DNA from: an uncultured Rickettsiales bacterium
GTDB lineage: Bacteria; Pseudomonadota; Alphaproteobacteria; Rickettsiales; UBA1997
Assembly: GCA_944392135.1 (NCBI GenBank)
Contig: CALXVQ010000005.1
Location: 65,245-114,228 of the forward strand
Length of the DNA: 48,984 bases
Reading direction: 5' to 3'
Of the stretch, positions 19,823 to 29,084 are shown one piece after another. Within the stretch, counting starts at the first letter, position 1. Each line of letters starts with the position of its first letter. A program made the translations under genes and the position numbers. Below the pieces are notes generated by a model. The model ran no database searches and was not told the DNA's origin. It was given only the letters and a program-made list of their open reading frames with translations.

Positions 19823-21148
19823 TTATTTTTTCCCTATTGATATATATTTAAAACCAATTTTATTCATTTCGTCTTTACTTAAAATATTTCTTAAATCTAC
19901 AATGGTTTTTTGTTTTAATAAATTATAAATTTTATTATAATCTAATTCTTTAAATTCTTTCCATTCTGTATCAATAACTAATAATTCTGTGTCTTTTATT
20001 GCATCATATGCATTGTCAAAAAATTTTACATTTTTCAATTGTTTCTTTTCCAACATTGTTTTCATTTTTTCTGTACCATGTGGATCATATGCATTTATAT
20101 AAATACCTTTTTTTACTAATTGTCTAATAATACTAATAGCAGGACTGTATCTTGTATCATCAGTATTAGCTTTAAATGTTAAACCTAATAAAGAAATAGT
20201 TTTTCCTTTTAATTTGTAATTAGATGCATCAACTATTTTTTCAGCCATTCTTTTTTTTCTTTTTTTATTAGATTCAACAGAAGCATAAAGCATTTCCATT
20301 TCTAAACCTAAATTTTTACCAATATTAACCAATGCTATTGTGTCTTTTGGAAAGCATGATCCACCAATACCAGGGCCAGCTTGTAAGAAATATGGACTAA
20401 TTCTTTTATCCATACCCATAGCTTTTGCAACTTCTTCAACATTAGCACCTGTTTTTTCACAAATATCAGCAATTTCATTTATAAAAGATATTTTTACAGC
20501 TAAAAAGCCATTAGATGCATATTTAATTAATTCAGCAGTTTCTACACTTGTAAATAATATTGGATAACCCTGTTTAGTTAATGGTTCATAAACTTCTTCC
20601 ATTATTTTCTTTGTTTTATCATCACTTGTACCTATAATAATTCTATCTGGTTTTAAAAAATCTTGAATTGCACTACCTTGCTTTGAAAATTCTGGATTTG
20701 ATGCTGTTGTAAAAGATAAATTTGGATTAGCTTTAATCATATTTTCTTTTACTATTTTATTGGTACCAACTGGCACTGTTGATCTAATTACTAAAACAAA
20801 GTTATTTTTTGAGTCCATTGTTTTTGCAACACTTTCTGTTGATTTCATAATAGCTGTTAAGTCTGCTTCACCACTTTTTGGATTTTCTGGTGTATTTACA
20901 CAAATAAATACAACATTAGCTTTATTTAATGCCTCCTTTAAATCTGTTGTAAAAACAATTTTTTTATTTTCTAAATTTCTTTTTAGCATTTTTTCTAAAC
21001 CTTCTTCATATAAGGTTGGAATGCCGTTTTTTAATTGATTAATTTTTTCTTCAATAATGTCATAACATACAACATCATGACCTAAATCGGCAAAACATAG
21101 TCCTTCTGTAAGTCCTATGTAGCCTGTTCCTATTATACAAATTTTCAT
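19823..21148 (-). CDS. ugd: UDP-glucose/GDP-mannose-type 6-dehydrogenase
   Basis: It oxidises a nucleotide sugar to the uronic acid with two NAD+. The N-terminal Rossmann motif is MKICIIGTGYIGLTEGLCFADLGHDV, the central helix has NGFLAVKISFINEIADI, and the catalytic Cys is in GPGIGGSCFPKDT. The C-terminal UDP-binding domain has LGLTFKANTDDTRYSPA. The length (441) is usual for UDP-glucose dehydrogenase. Substrate (UDP-glucose, UDP-ManNAc or GDP-mannose) cannot be fixed by eye. Its placement opposite ELM1 and waaA, and the presence of manC in the window, fit a surface polysaccharide role. Confidence 0.9.
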   Translation of the reverse strand: MKICIIGTGYIGLTEGLCFADLGHDVVCYDIIEEKINQLKNGIPTLYEEGLEKMLKRNLENKKIVFTTDLKEALNKANVVFICVNTPENPKSGEADLTAIMKSTESVAKTMDSKNNFVLVIRSTVPVGTNKIVKENMIKANPNLSFTTASNPEFSKQGSAIQDFLKPDRIIIGTSDDKTKKIMEEVYEPLTKQGYPILFTSVETAELIKYASNGFLAVKISFINEIADICEKTGANVEEVAKAMGMDKRISPYFLQAGPGIGGSCFPKDTIALVNIGKNLGLEMEMLYASVESNKKRKKRMAEKIVDASNYKLKGKTISLLGLTFKANTDDTRYSPAISIIRQLVKKGIYINAYDPHGTEKMKTMLEKKQLKNVKFFDNAYDAIKDTELLVIDTEWKEFKELDYNKIYNLLKQKTIVDLRNILSKDEMNKIGFKYISIGKK

Positions 21149-21295
21149 ATCATTATTAAGTTGTTATTATAGCTACCCCACATAGCTACAAAAATTATAA
21201 AAAATATTTTTTAATAGTAAATACTTAATAATGTTTTTCTTGATTTTTTAATATTCTTTTTGTATTTTATAGAAAGAATAAATTTTTAGTAAAAA

Positions 21296-22303
21296 ATGAT
21301 AGTTTGGGCATTAACAGATGAAAGAGTTGGAAGTAATAATCAGTCCATAGCTCTTGCCGAAAAGTTATCACCTTATTATATAGTAAAGAAGATTAATTAT
21401 AATTCTTTTATATCTTTGCCTAATTTTATAAGAAGAGCAAGTTTAATAGGTGTTGATAAAGAAAAAAGTGATAATCTTGATCTAGATTTACCAGATGTTG
21501 TTGTATGTGCTGGTAGAAGATTATCAAGTGTTGCTTTATATATTAAGAAAAAAACTAATGGTAAGGCATTAATAATTAATATTATGAATCCTAATTTACC
21601 ATTTAAGTATTTTGATATCTTAATTCTTCCTAAACATGATAATACATCAAAATTTTTATTAAAAGATAATATTATACAGACAAATGGTAGTTTGAGTATA
21701 ATTAATAAAGAAAAAACTAAAAATGAATCAAATAAATGGAGCCCATTTTTTAAGGAATATAAAAGACCATTAATTGCTTTAATGATTGGTGGTGATACAA
21801 AGGATTATAAATTTGATCCACAAGAATTTGGTATAATGATTTCTAATTTATCAAATATTGTTAATAAATTATCTGGAAGTTTGCTTATAACAACAAGTAG
21901 AAGAACTAGTGATGAATGTGTTAAGGAGATAAAGCAAAAACTTAACTGTGATTACTATTTTTACGACTGGAAATTAGAAAATGATGCAAACAATACTCAA
22001 AAAAGTGAGTTAGGAAATCCATATTCTGCATTATTAGGATTGTCTAATTTTTTAGTTGTAACAGGTGATTCTATGTCAATGGTTTCAGAAGCTTGTTCTA
22101 CTGGAAAACCTACTTATGTATATATGCCTAAAAAATCACTAGGCAAAAAACATATGAGATTTTTGCAAGCTTTATTAAAAGATAATTATATTAAAGAATT
22201 TAATAAAGATACCACAAGTCTTGATAGTTATTCTTATGAACCATTAGATGAACTTAATAGAGTTGTAAAAATTGTAGAAAAAAAATTAAAGGAGAAAAAA
22301 TAA
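21296..22303 (+). CDS. ELM1-family protein (mitochondrial fission ELM1-like)
   Basis: The opening MIVWALTDERVGSNNQSIALAE and the later LIALMIGGDTKDYKF, LLITTSRRTSD and VTGDSMSMVSEACSTGKPTYVYMP are characteristic of the ELM1 family. This family is widespread in alphaproteobacteria and is found in plant mitochondria. The fold is glycosyltransferase-B-like. In bacteria it usually neighbours LPS or lipid genes, as here with waaA starting 1 bp after its stop. A glycosyltransferase role in the envelope is plausible but unproven. Confidence 0.88.
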   Translation: MIVWALTDERVGSNNQSIALAEKLSPYYIVKKINYNSFISLPNFIRRASLIGVDKEKSDNLDLDLPDVVVCAGRRLSSVALYIKKKTNGKALIINIMNPNLPFKYFDILILPKHDNTSKFLLKDNIIQTNGSLSIINKEKTKNESNKWSPFFKEYKRPLIALMIGGDTKDYKFDPQEFGIMISNLSNIVNKLSGSLLITTSRRTSDECVKEIKQKLNCDYYFYDWKLENDANNTQKSELGNPYSALLGLSNFLVVTGDSMSMVSEACSTGKPTYVYMPKKSLGKKHMRFLQALLKDNYIKEFNKDTTSLDSYSYEPLDELNRVVKIVEKKLKEKK

Positions 22304-22304
22304 T

Positions 22305-23597
22305 ATGTGTATTAAAATATATCAGCTTATAACAATTTTGTTTTCACCACTTATTGATATTTTTATGCTAATTAGATTAGCTATGAAAAAAGAAAGCAAG
22401 GAAAGATTTTTAGAAAGATTTGGTTATGCTAAAATCCAACGACCAGAAGGAAAAGTTATTTGGTTTCAATGTGCTAGTGTCGGTGAGAGTAATTCAGCAT
22501 TGCCATTAATTTATAAAATAATTGAAAAATATGAGGAAAAAGTTACTGTTCTTTTAACTAGTGGTACTGTTACAAGTAATTACACTATTAGTAAAAAGAT
22601 TGCTGGTAATGCAAATATTATTCATCAATTTACACCTATTGATAAATATTTTGTTATTAAAAGATTTTTAAAACACTGGAAACCTGATGCTTTAATTACA
22701 ATTGAATCAGAAATATGGCCTAATATGATTACAATGACTCATAAAATGGGTAAAAAAGTAATGATTGTTAATGCAAAAATTTCTGCAAAGTCTTTTAATA
22801 GATGGAAAAAATTTAAAGGCCTAAAAGAAACAGTATTTGATTCTATTGATATTTGTTATCCTCAAACACAAGATGATCAATATAGATTAATTAATCTTGG
22901 CATACAAAATACTATGTATCTTGGCAATTTAAAGTTTGATATTCCTAAATTAAAAATAAATCCAGAATTCTTAAACTTTTTAAAAGAATCTTTTAAGGGA
23001 AGAAGATTTATTTGCTGTGCTTCAACACATGAAAAAGAAGAAGAGATACTTGTTGATTTATATAAAAAATTAAAAGATAAATTTTCTGATCTAATTTTCT
23101 TGGTTGCTCTTAGACATCCTAATAGAAGTAATTCAGTATATAATTTATTTCAACAAAATGGTCTTAATGCAAAAAGAAAAAGTTGTAATGAAATAGTTGA
23201 TTTAGATACAAATATTTATATGTATGATGAAATAGGTGAAATGGGTACCCTATATGAAGCTAGTGATATAGTTTTAATGTGTGGCTCATTAACAGAAGAT
23301 GGTGGCGGACATACCCCAGTTGAACCTGCAAAACATACTTGTGCAATTTTTACTGGCCCATACATAAAAAATAATAAATCATTATTTGTAGAATTAGAAA
23401 AGAATAATGCTTGTATTATTTGTCAGCAACCTAAGAAGGAAGAAAAAATGGCTGATGAATTATATAAAACAGCTTATTCTTTATTGACAGATATGAAATT
23501 GCAAAATTCTCTAAAAGAAAATGCTGTGAGAACTTGTGAAAAATTCTCACATGTAGCTGATGATGTTGCAAAGAATGTTATTATAAATTTACAATAA
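22305..23597 (+). CDS. waaA: 3-deoxy-D-manno-octulosonic acid (Kdo) transferase WaaA/KdtA
   Basis: It transfers Kdo from CMP-Kdo to lipid A precursor at the inner membrane. An N-terminal membrane segment (IYQLITILFSPLIDIFMLI) is followed by the GT30 layout: IWFQCASVGESNSALPL with the catalytic Glu of the VGE motif, then LTSGTVTS, PDALITIESEIWPNMI, FICCASTHEKEEE and GHTPVEPAKH. The length of 430 is normal. The gene implies that this organism makes lipid A-Kdo LPS. It lies between ELM1 and clpP, all on one strand with gaps of 1 and 11 bp. Confidence 0.95.
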   Translation: MCIKIYQLITILFSPLIDIFMLIRLAMKKESKERFLERFGYAKIQRPEGKVIWFQCASVGESNSALPLIYKIIEKYEEKVTVLLTSGTVTSNYTISKKIAGNANIIHQFTPIDKYFVIKRFLKHWKPDALITIESEIWPNMITMTHKMGKKVMIVNAKISAKSFNRWKKFKGLKETVFDSIDICYPQTQDDQYRLINLGIQNTMYLGNLKFDIPKLKINPEFLNFLKESFKGRRFICCASTHEKEEEILVDLYKKLKDKFSDLIFLVALRHPNRSNSVYNLFQQNGLNAKRKSCNEIVDLDTNIYMYDEIGEMGTLYEASDIVLMCGSLTEDGGGHTPVEPAKHTCAIFTGPYIKNNKSLFVELEKNNACIICQQPKKEEKMADELYKTAYSLLTDMKLQNSLKENAVRTCEKFSHVADDVAKNVIINLQ

Positions 23598-23608
23598 TTA
23601 ATTGAAAA

Positions 23609-24223
23609 ATGAGTGAAATGGAAAAAATAATTAATCAGTTAGTTCCAATGGTTATAGAACAAACTGGAAAAGGTGAAAGAAGTTATGATATATATTCTAG
23701 ACTTTTAAAAGAAAGAATTATATTTGTGACAGGTGAAGTTGAAGATAATATGGCATCTTTAATTGTAGCTCAATTACTTTTTTTAGAGTCAGAAAATCCT
23801 GAAAAAGATATTTACATGTATATTAATTCACCTGGTGGTGTTGTATCTTCTGGTTTATCTATTTATGATACTATGCAATATATTAGTTGCAAAGTTAGTA
23901 CAATGTGTCTAGGACAAGCTTGTTCTATGGGTTCTTTATTATTAACAGCTGGTGAACCTGGTATGAGATATGCTTTGCCTAATGCTAGAATTATGATTCA
24001 TCAACCATCCGGTGGTTTTAGAGGGCAAGCTACTGATATTGAAATACATGCAAAAGAAATTTTAAATTTAAAGAAAAGATTAAATAATATGTATGTAAAA
24101 CATACTGGAAAAAGCCTCAATATTATTGAAAAAGCTATGGAAAGAGATAATTTTATGAGTGCAGAAGAAGCTTTAAAATTTGGTTTAATTGATAAAATTA
24201 TTACAAAAAGAAATGAAATTTAA
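23609..24223 (+). CDS. clpP: ATP-dependent Clp protease proteolytic subunit ClpP
   Basis: It is a tetradecameric serine protease working with ClpX or ClpA. The triad is complete: Ser106 in [11 protein letters not shown], His131 in [11 protein letters not shown], and Asp180 in AMERDNFMS. At 204 residues the size is normal. clpX is not next to it; instead an OmpA-type lipoprotein gene overlaps its 3' end by 11 bp. Confidence 0.97.
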   Translation: MSEMEKIINQLVPMVIEQTGKGERSYDIYSRLLKERIIFVTGEVEDNMASLIVAQLLFLESENPEKDIYMYINSPGGVVSSGLSIYDTMQYISCKVSTMCLGQACSMGSLLLTAGEPGMRYALPNARIMIHQPSGGFRGQATDIEIHAKEILNLKKRLNNMYVKHTGKSLNIIEKAMERDNFMSAEEALKFGLIDKIITKRNEI

Positions 24224-25112
24224 TTATTTAAAAAATATTTGCCTATTATCTTGCTTTTTAGCTAATATATCTTGTGTTAATACATATAAAGATGAAGAAA
24301 GAGCTTTTTATATGAATTTAAAAAACAATTATGAAATGTATTCACAATATAAAGCTCAAAATTTTGATTGGGAAGGTGCAAAAATTTTTAGAAATAAAGC
24401 AGTACAAATTAAAAAAGGCATAGCTGTTAAACCAGAAGAAGTATCTTTATTAAATAAAACAAGTGATTTTTTTTCTAACGATATCACATATATGGAATTA
24501 GACGAGGCTTATGAAAGAATGAATATTGTTTTAAATAATAATATTACAAAACAAAAATATCCAATTAAAGCTTCAGATATGCAATTTTATTTTGATTGTT
24601 GGTTAGTTGAAGAAAAATATTATACAAGATATGAACAAATTGGAAGATGTAAACAAAATTTTTTAAACAAGTTGAATGATTTGGAATTTCAATTAATGCA
24701 ATTAAGTACACAAGAAAGAGATTTAATACAAAAAGAAATAGTAGCTAAAAAAGAAGAACCTAAACAAGATTTTTCTAAACAATTTGCTGTATATTTTGAT
24801 TTTGATAGTTCTGCAATTAATCAATCTGGAAGTGAAGTTATATGGGAAGTTTTAAATTATACAAAACAATTAAAAAGCAATTATTTAGTTAATATCACAG
24901 GTCATGCTGATTATATTGGAAATAAAAAATATAACGAAAAAATTTCAAAAAGAAGAGCTGATACTGTAAAACATTATTTAGTAAAAAATGGTATTCCAGA
25001 AAAAGCAATTACAGTAAAATGGTTAGGTTATATTGACCCAACAGTAATTACTAGAAATAATTTTAAAGAAGAATTAAATAGAAGAGTTGATATAGAAATA
25101 GAAATATTATAG
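24213..25112 (+). CDS. OmpA-domain lipoprotein
   Basis: From the ATG at 24213 the protein has a lipoprotein signal, [16 protein letters not shown], with the lipid Cys near residue 21. A helical middle region of about 170 residues precedes a C-terminal OmpA-like peptidoglycan-binding domain: [14 protein letters not shown], then [29 protein letters not shown] and [11 protein letters not shown]. The domain binds diaminopimelate in the sacculus, so the protein tethers a membrane to the wall in the manner of Pal, but with a long unrecognised middle region. The start overlaps clpP by 11 bp. Confidence 0.85.
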   Translation: MKFNYLKNICLLSCFLANISCVNTYKDEERAFYMNLKNNYEMYSQYKAQNFDWEGAKIFRNKAVQIKKGIAVKPEEVSLLNKTSDFFSNDITYMELDEAYERMNIVLNNNITKQKYPIKASDMQFYFDCWLVEEKYYTRYEQIGRCKQNFLNKLNDLEFQLMQLSTQERDLIQKEIVAKKEEPKQDFSKQFAVYFDFDSSAINQSGSEVIWEVLNYTKQLKSNYLVNITGHADYIGNKKYNEKISKRRADTVKHYLVKNGIPEKAITVKWLGYIDPTVITRNNFKEELNRRVDIEIEIL

Positions 25113-25129
25113 TTTTATGCTACTTAAAA

Positions 25130-25807
25130 TTAATTAATATTTTCTATATTTTTAATTATCCAGAAATTGGTTTTATCGTTAGTTTTCTTCTCAAAAGTCC
25201 ATTTTTCTTTTACTTTTTGAATTTGTTTTTTATTTCCCATTACAACATTTCCTTCTTGATCTTCAACAAAATTTATTTGTTCCATTTCAAAAAGCATATT
25301 AATGCATATATTCTTATTGATAATTTTTATATCTTCAATTTTCTTTGATAAAAATGAGATTAAAGAAGATTTTAAAATTCTGTTTTGATTATTAAGTTCT
25401 TCAATTTGTTTTTTAAAATTATTATACAATTTAGTACTTAATAATTCTTGTAATGTTTCTAAATCTTTATTTGAAAATGCTTCATTTATCATTTCGACAG
25501 CATTTTCTGCACCTTTTAAAAATTTTTTTTCATCAAAATTGATTTTCTTTAATTCTTTTTTTACATTATCATCTACTTCAACATCTAATTCTAAAATTGT
25601 GTTTTGATTATTTTTATTTATTTGATTTGTAATATCTATAATCTCGGCATTATTGCTTTTAACACTATTTTTATTCATTTGATTTTTAAAAAATTCATCT
25701 AATGTTTTTTGTCTAACATTATCAGTATCGTTTCTAGTACCTAAAACACTTTTTAATTTTAAAATAATAAAAAGTGTAATAACAAAAAAAACTACTATAT
25801 CTATCAT
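25130..25807 (-). CDS. Tim44-domain membrane-anchored protein
   Basis: A single N-terminal membrane helix (MIDIVVFFVITLFIILKLKSVLG) with the typical RTG-like border (GTRNDTD) is followed by a charged linker. A C-terminal Tim44-like domain has FLKGAENAVEMINEAFSNKDLETLQELLSTKLYNNFKKQI and ends in a strand, WTFEKK. Bacterial Tim44 homologues are typical of alphaproteobacteria and relate to the mitochondrial import motor subunit. The bacterial role is uncertain, probably envelope-associated. It begins 4 bp after the stop of the acidic protein gene on the same strand, so the two are an operon. Confidence 0.85.
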   Translation of the reverse strand: MIDIVVFFVITLFIILKLKSVLGTRNDTDNVRQKTLDEFFKNQMNKNSVKSNNAEIIDITNQINKNNQNTILELDVEVDDNVKKELKKINFDEKKFLKGAENAVEMINEAFSNKDLETLQELLSTKLYNNFKKQIEELNNQNRILKSSLISFLSKKIEDIKIINKNICINMLFEMEQINFVEDQEGNVVMGNKKQIQKVKEKWTFEKKTNDKTNFWIIKNIENIN

Positions 25808-25811
25808 ATTT

Positions 25812-26561
25812 TTATTTATTCATTTCTAATTCTTCTTCTCTAAAAGTACCTCGTAATTTTTTTAAATCAAGTGATTTTCTACTAGATTTAATTTTTTTCT
25901 CCTTAAATGTTTTAATTATGCTAGTCATTTCTTTTTCGTCTTCTTCTACTGCATCTTTTGCTTTTTTTGATAATTTTTGTTTATTTAATTCAAACACTTC
26001 TTTGTATTTATTTCTAAATTCTGGATCATCGTCGTCGTCATTATTATCGCTATCATCACTACTATCGGTATCTTCATCATTATTTTCTTCATTATCATAT
26101 TCTTGATTTTTAGACAAATATTCATTTTCATCAAGTATAAAATTATCATCTTTTGTATATTCTTCTATGCCACCAATATTATTATCATAGTTATAATATG
26201 ATTCTTTATCATCTTGCTCAATATTCTCATTATTGGCAAAATTCTTATTATCAAAATTATACTGTTCTTCAGTATTTTCCCATTCTTCTTCATAATTTGA
26301 ATTAATCATATCTAACATTTCGTTAATATCAGAATTATCATCTGTTTCAAAATCGCCTATTCTTCTGTTTTTAATTGATTTTGGTGAAATTATATGATTT
26401 TCTTGATTTGAAATGCTATTAGATTTTGTTTCTATATTATTAGAAGTTGATACTGCATTATCTTCATTATTACTATCAATTTTATCATTCTTACTTAAAC
26501 CTTCCGATAAAAGTTTACTTCTTCTTTGTAATAAATGATTTCTTGCACTATTTATATCCAT
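25812..26561 (-). CDS. unknown acidic, low-complexity protein upstream of the Tim44-like gene
   Basis: I do not recognise this 249-residue protein. The N-terminus (MDINSARNHLLQRRSKLLSEG) is basic, and the middle is very rich in Asn, Asp and Glu, with an almost pure acidic run (DSSDDSDNNDDDDD near residue 170). A Lys-rich helical C-terminus follows (KKIKSSRKSLDLKKLRGTF). It has no membrane segment or signal peptide. The 4-bp gap to the Tim44-like gene suggests joint expression and perhaps joint function. The C-terminal 80 residues look the most ordered. Confidence 0.65.
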   Translation of the reverse strand: MDINSARNHLLQRRSKLLSEGLSKNDKIDSNNEDNAVSTSNNIETKSNSISNQENHIISPKSIKNRRIGDFETDDNSDINEMLDMINSNYEEEWENTEEQYNFDNKNFANNENIEQDDKESYYNYDNNIGGIEEYTKDDNFILDENEYLSKNQEYDNEENNDEDTDSSDDSDNNDDDDDPEFRNKYKEVFELNKQKLSKKAKDAVEEDEKEMTSIIKTFKEKKIKSSRKSLDLKKLRGTFREEELEMNK

Positions 26562-26630
26562 AAAATATAGCTTTACAATCTATGTATATATTAAACAATA
26601 TTAGATAAATATTCAAGCTTTTTTTGTATT

Positions 26631-28169
26631 TTATTTTTTTCCTAAAAAATCTTTTATTTCATCTATTGATATTACTTTTAATAAAAATGATAATACAAAA
26701 AATAATCCCCCACCTATGCAAGACAATAAAATCAATCTAATTAAAGGAATGATATTAAAATTATTAAATAAAGAATTAAAAGAATATATAACTATCATCA
26801 TTAATATGGAAACATAAATAGTTTTTAATAATTTGATTTGTAATTTATCACTAAATACAAAAACTTTTTCCTTTAATAATTTCAAAAATAAAGATATTGT
26901 AGCAAAAATTGCTGATGCTGTTGTAGCAATAGCTATGCCATTTGCTCCAATAAAAAATACTAAACAAAAGCTTAAAGAAGCATTTATGCATAAACAATAT
27001 AAAGCATTTCTCATAGGTGTTTTTGTATCTTTTTTAGCATAAAATACAGTTTGTAGAATTTTTGAAAAAATAAAAAATGGTAAAGCAACGGCATAAATTT
27101 TTAAAGCATTAGCAACATGTATTGTGTCTTCCGCTGTAAATTCTCCCCTTTGAAATAATATTTCTATGATTAAATTAGCCATACAAAATAGTGCAAAACC
27201 AGCAGGTATTCCTAAAAATGAAGCTAAAAATAGTGAATTTTCTTGAAGTTCTTGTGCTTCTGCTTTATTTCCATTTCTACTTAAAGATTTTGATAATGAA
27301 GGAAGAATTGTAATACCAATAGCTGTTCCAATTATAGATAAAGGAAATTGCGAAACTCTATCAGCATAATATAATGTAGAAACAGCCCCTGCGATTAAAG
27401 ATGCAAAAATTGAATCACAAATTGAATTGATTTGCATAATTCCAGATGCTAAAAAAGAATCAAAAAATTTTGAAAAAAACTTTTTAGATATTCGTGTAAT
27501 TCTCGGATATACGGGATATAATAAAATTTTTTCTCTTATAGAACAAATAAAAATAAAAATAAATTGAACAATACCAGCCACTGAAATTGCATAAGATAAT
27601 GCAGTTGCAATTTTTAATGAATCAGCCATTCTAAATATTATAGCAAATGTAATAATAACAGCATTTAAAACGACTGGAATTATTGATACAGCAAAAAATT
27701 TATTAAATGTGTTTAAAATTCCAGACATTAAAGATACTAATGAAATAAATATCAAGTATGGAAAAGTAATTCTAGTTAAAAATACAACTAAATCAAACTT
27801 TTCTTTGTCTTCTAAATAACCAGGTGCAAGAATATACATCAAAAATGGCATAGCAATTTCTGCTATTAGTGTAAAAATCAAAAGTGAATATAAAAGTATA
27901 GAATAAATATTTCTAGCAAAAATCAGCATTTTTTCTTTTCCATGACACTCTACACCACTAGCAAAAATTGGTGTAAAAGCAGAATTAAAAGCTCCTTCCG
28001 CAAATATTTTTCTAAAAAAATTAGGTATTCTAAAAGCCATAAAAAATATATCTGAATAAAAGCCATTTCCTAAATATTTTGCTATAAAAATATCTCTAAT
28101 AAAGCCACTAATTCTTGATAATAGTGTGCCAAATGACATTGTAATTGTTGATTTTAAAAAATTTTTCAT
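26631..28169 (-). CDS. murJ: lipid II flippase MurJ
   Basis: It moves lipid II across the inner membrane for peptidoglycan synthesis. The N-terminus MKNFLKSTITMSFGTLLSRISGFIRDIFIAKYLG is the MurJ/MviN signature. FRIPNFFRKIFAEGAFNSAFTPIF (with the FAEGA motif), ADRVSQFPLSIIGTAIGITILPSLS and FYAKKDTKTPMRNAL are all in place, and there are about 14 hydrophobic segments. I chose the ATG at 28169; a further in-frame extension to 28223 begins with a weak start. It is a stand-alone minus-strand gene divergent from the phosphatase-like gene. Confidence 0.95.
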   Translation of the reverse strand: MKNFLKSTITMSFGTLLSRISGFIRDIFIAKYLGNGFYSDIFFMAFRIPNFFRKIFAEGAFNSAFTPIFASGVECHGKEKMLIFARNIYSILLYSLLIFTLIAEIAMPFLMYILAPGYLEDKEKFDLVVFLTRITFPYLIFISLVSLMSGILNTFNKFFAVSIIPVVLNAVIITFAIIFRMADSLKIATALSYAISVAGIVQFIFIFICSIREKILLYPVYPRITRISKKFFSKFFDSFLASGIMQINSICDSIFASLIAGAVSTLYYADRVSQFPLSIIGTAIGITILPSLSKSLSRNGNKAEAQELQENSLFLASFLGIPAGFALFCMANLIIEILFQRGEFTAEDTIHVANALKIYAVALPFFIFSKILQTVFYAKKDTKTPMRNALYCLCINASLSFCLVFFIGANGIAIATTASAIFATISLFLKLLKEKVFVFSDKLQIKLLKTIYVSILMMIVIYSFNSLFNNFNIIPLIRLILLSCIGGGLFFVLSFLLKVISIDEIKDFLGKK

Positions 28170-28325
28170 CATTAAATAGTTTTTGTACTCAAATAAAATA
28201 AAAAATCTTTTTAATAAAAACAAGATATTATTTTGTATTTTTAGAATATTTAAAAATAAAGCTTGATTTATTTTTAAATAATTTTAATATATGTAATTAG
28301 TTTGTTTAATATTTGTTAATAAAAA

Positions 28326-29063
28326 ATGGTACTTTTTTCTCCTGATTTAACAGTTATTCAAGATTCAATCATTAAAGTTGGTGATAAAATTAGTAGAGAC
28401 TTTGTTGAATTGGAAAATTTACAAAATTCTTATAAAGGAAGTGCAAAATTTACTGAATTAATTGTAGATTTTGTTAAAAAAAGACTTTATGAATATCTTA
28501 AATCAAAAAAACCTAGTTATGATATATTATTTTCTGATGAAGTAAATGAAGAAAATAAAGAATGTAATTTTAGATATTTAATAAATGCTGTTTGTGGTAA
28601 AGTAAATTTAATGCATGCAATTCCTTATTTTTGTATATCCATAGCCTTACAAAAAAAAGATAAAGAAGGTAATTTCCAGACTATTTGTGGCTTAATTGAT
28701 AATCCTATAACACAAGAAACATTTATGGTAGAACAAGGAAAAGGTGCCTATGTTAACACTAGAAGAATCAGGGTTTCTTCTAGAAATGATATTAATACTG
28801 CATTAATTGTTATTAAAAATACAGATAATAAAGATTTTCTTATTAAAAATATTAAAAAATTTAAAAATATAAATATAACTAATTGCGATATTCTAAATAT
28901 TTGCAATGTTGCAAGTGGTAAATATGATGCAACAATTATAGAAAAAAATAATATTTTCTTAGAATTACCTATTCTTTTGTTAAAAGAAGCAGGTGGTTTA
29001 ATTAAAACAAATGAAAATCAAGAATTAATATTATCTAATGATTTAATATATTCGCAATTATAA
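28326..29063 (+). CDS. inositol-monophosphatase-family protein with lost catalytic motifs
   Basis: The overall pattern is that of the SuhB/CysQ/IMPase family: an N-terminal helix region, the equivalent of the metal-binding segment near residues 85-100, FCISIALQ, GLIDNPITQETFMVEQGKGAYVNTRRIRVSS and LLKEAGGLI. However, the metal-binding DP(I/L)DGTxN motif reads NAVCGKVN (residues 87-94). The C-terminal WDxAAG motif is LELPIL, and only an SDE remains where the Glu motif should be. Phosphatase activity is therefore unlikely. The open frame is intact (245 residues), so it may be a retained pseudoenzyme. It sits 21 bp upstream of the Mur ligase gene on the same strand. Confidence 0.75.
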   Translation: MVLFSPDLTVIQDSIIKVGDKISRDFVELENLQNSYKGSAKFTELIVDFVKKRLYEYLKSKKPSYDILFSDEVNEENKECNFRYLINAVCGKVNLMHAIPYFCISIALQKKDKEGNFQTICGLIDNPITQETFMVEQGKGAYVNTRRIRVSSRNDINTALIVIKNTDNKDFLIKNIKKFKNINITNCDILNICNVASGKYDATIIEKNNIFLELPILLLKEAGGLIKTNENQELILSNDLIYSQL

Positions 29064-29084
29064 TGAAGATAAAGAGGTTAAATA

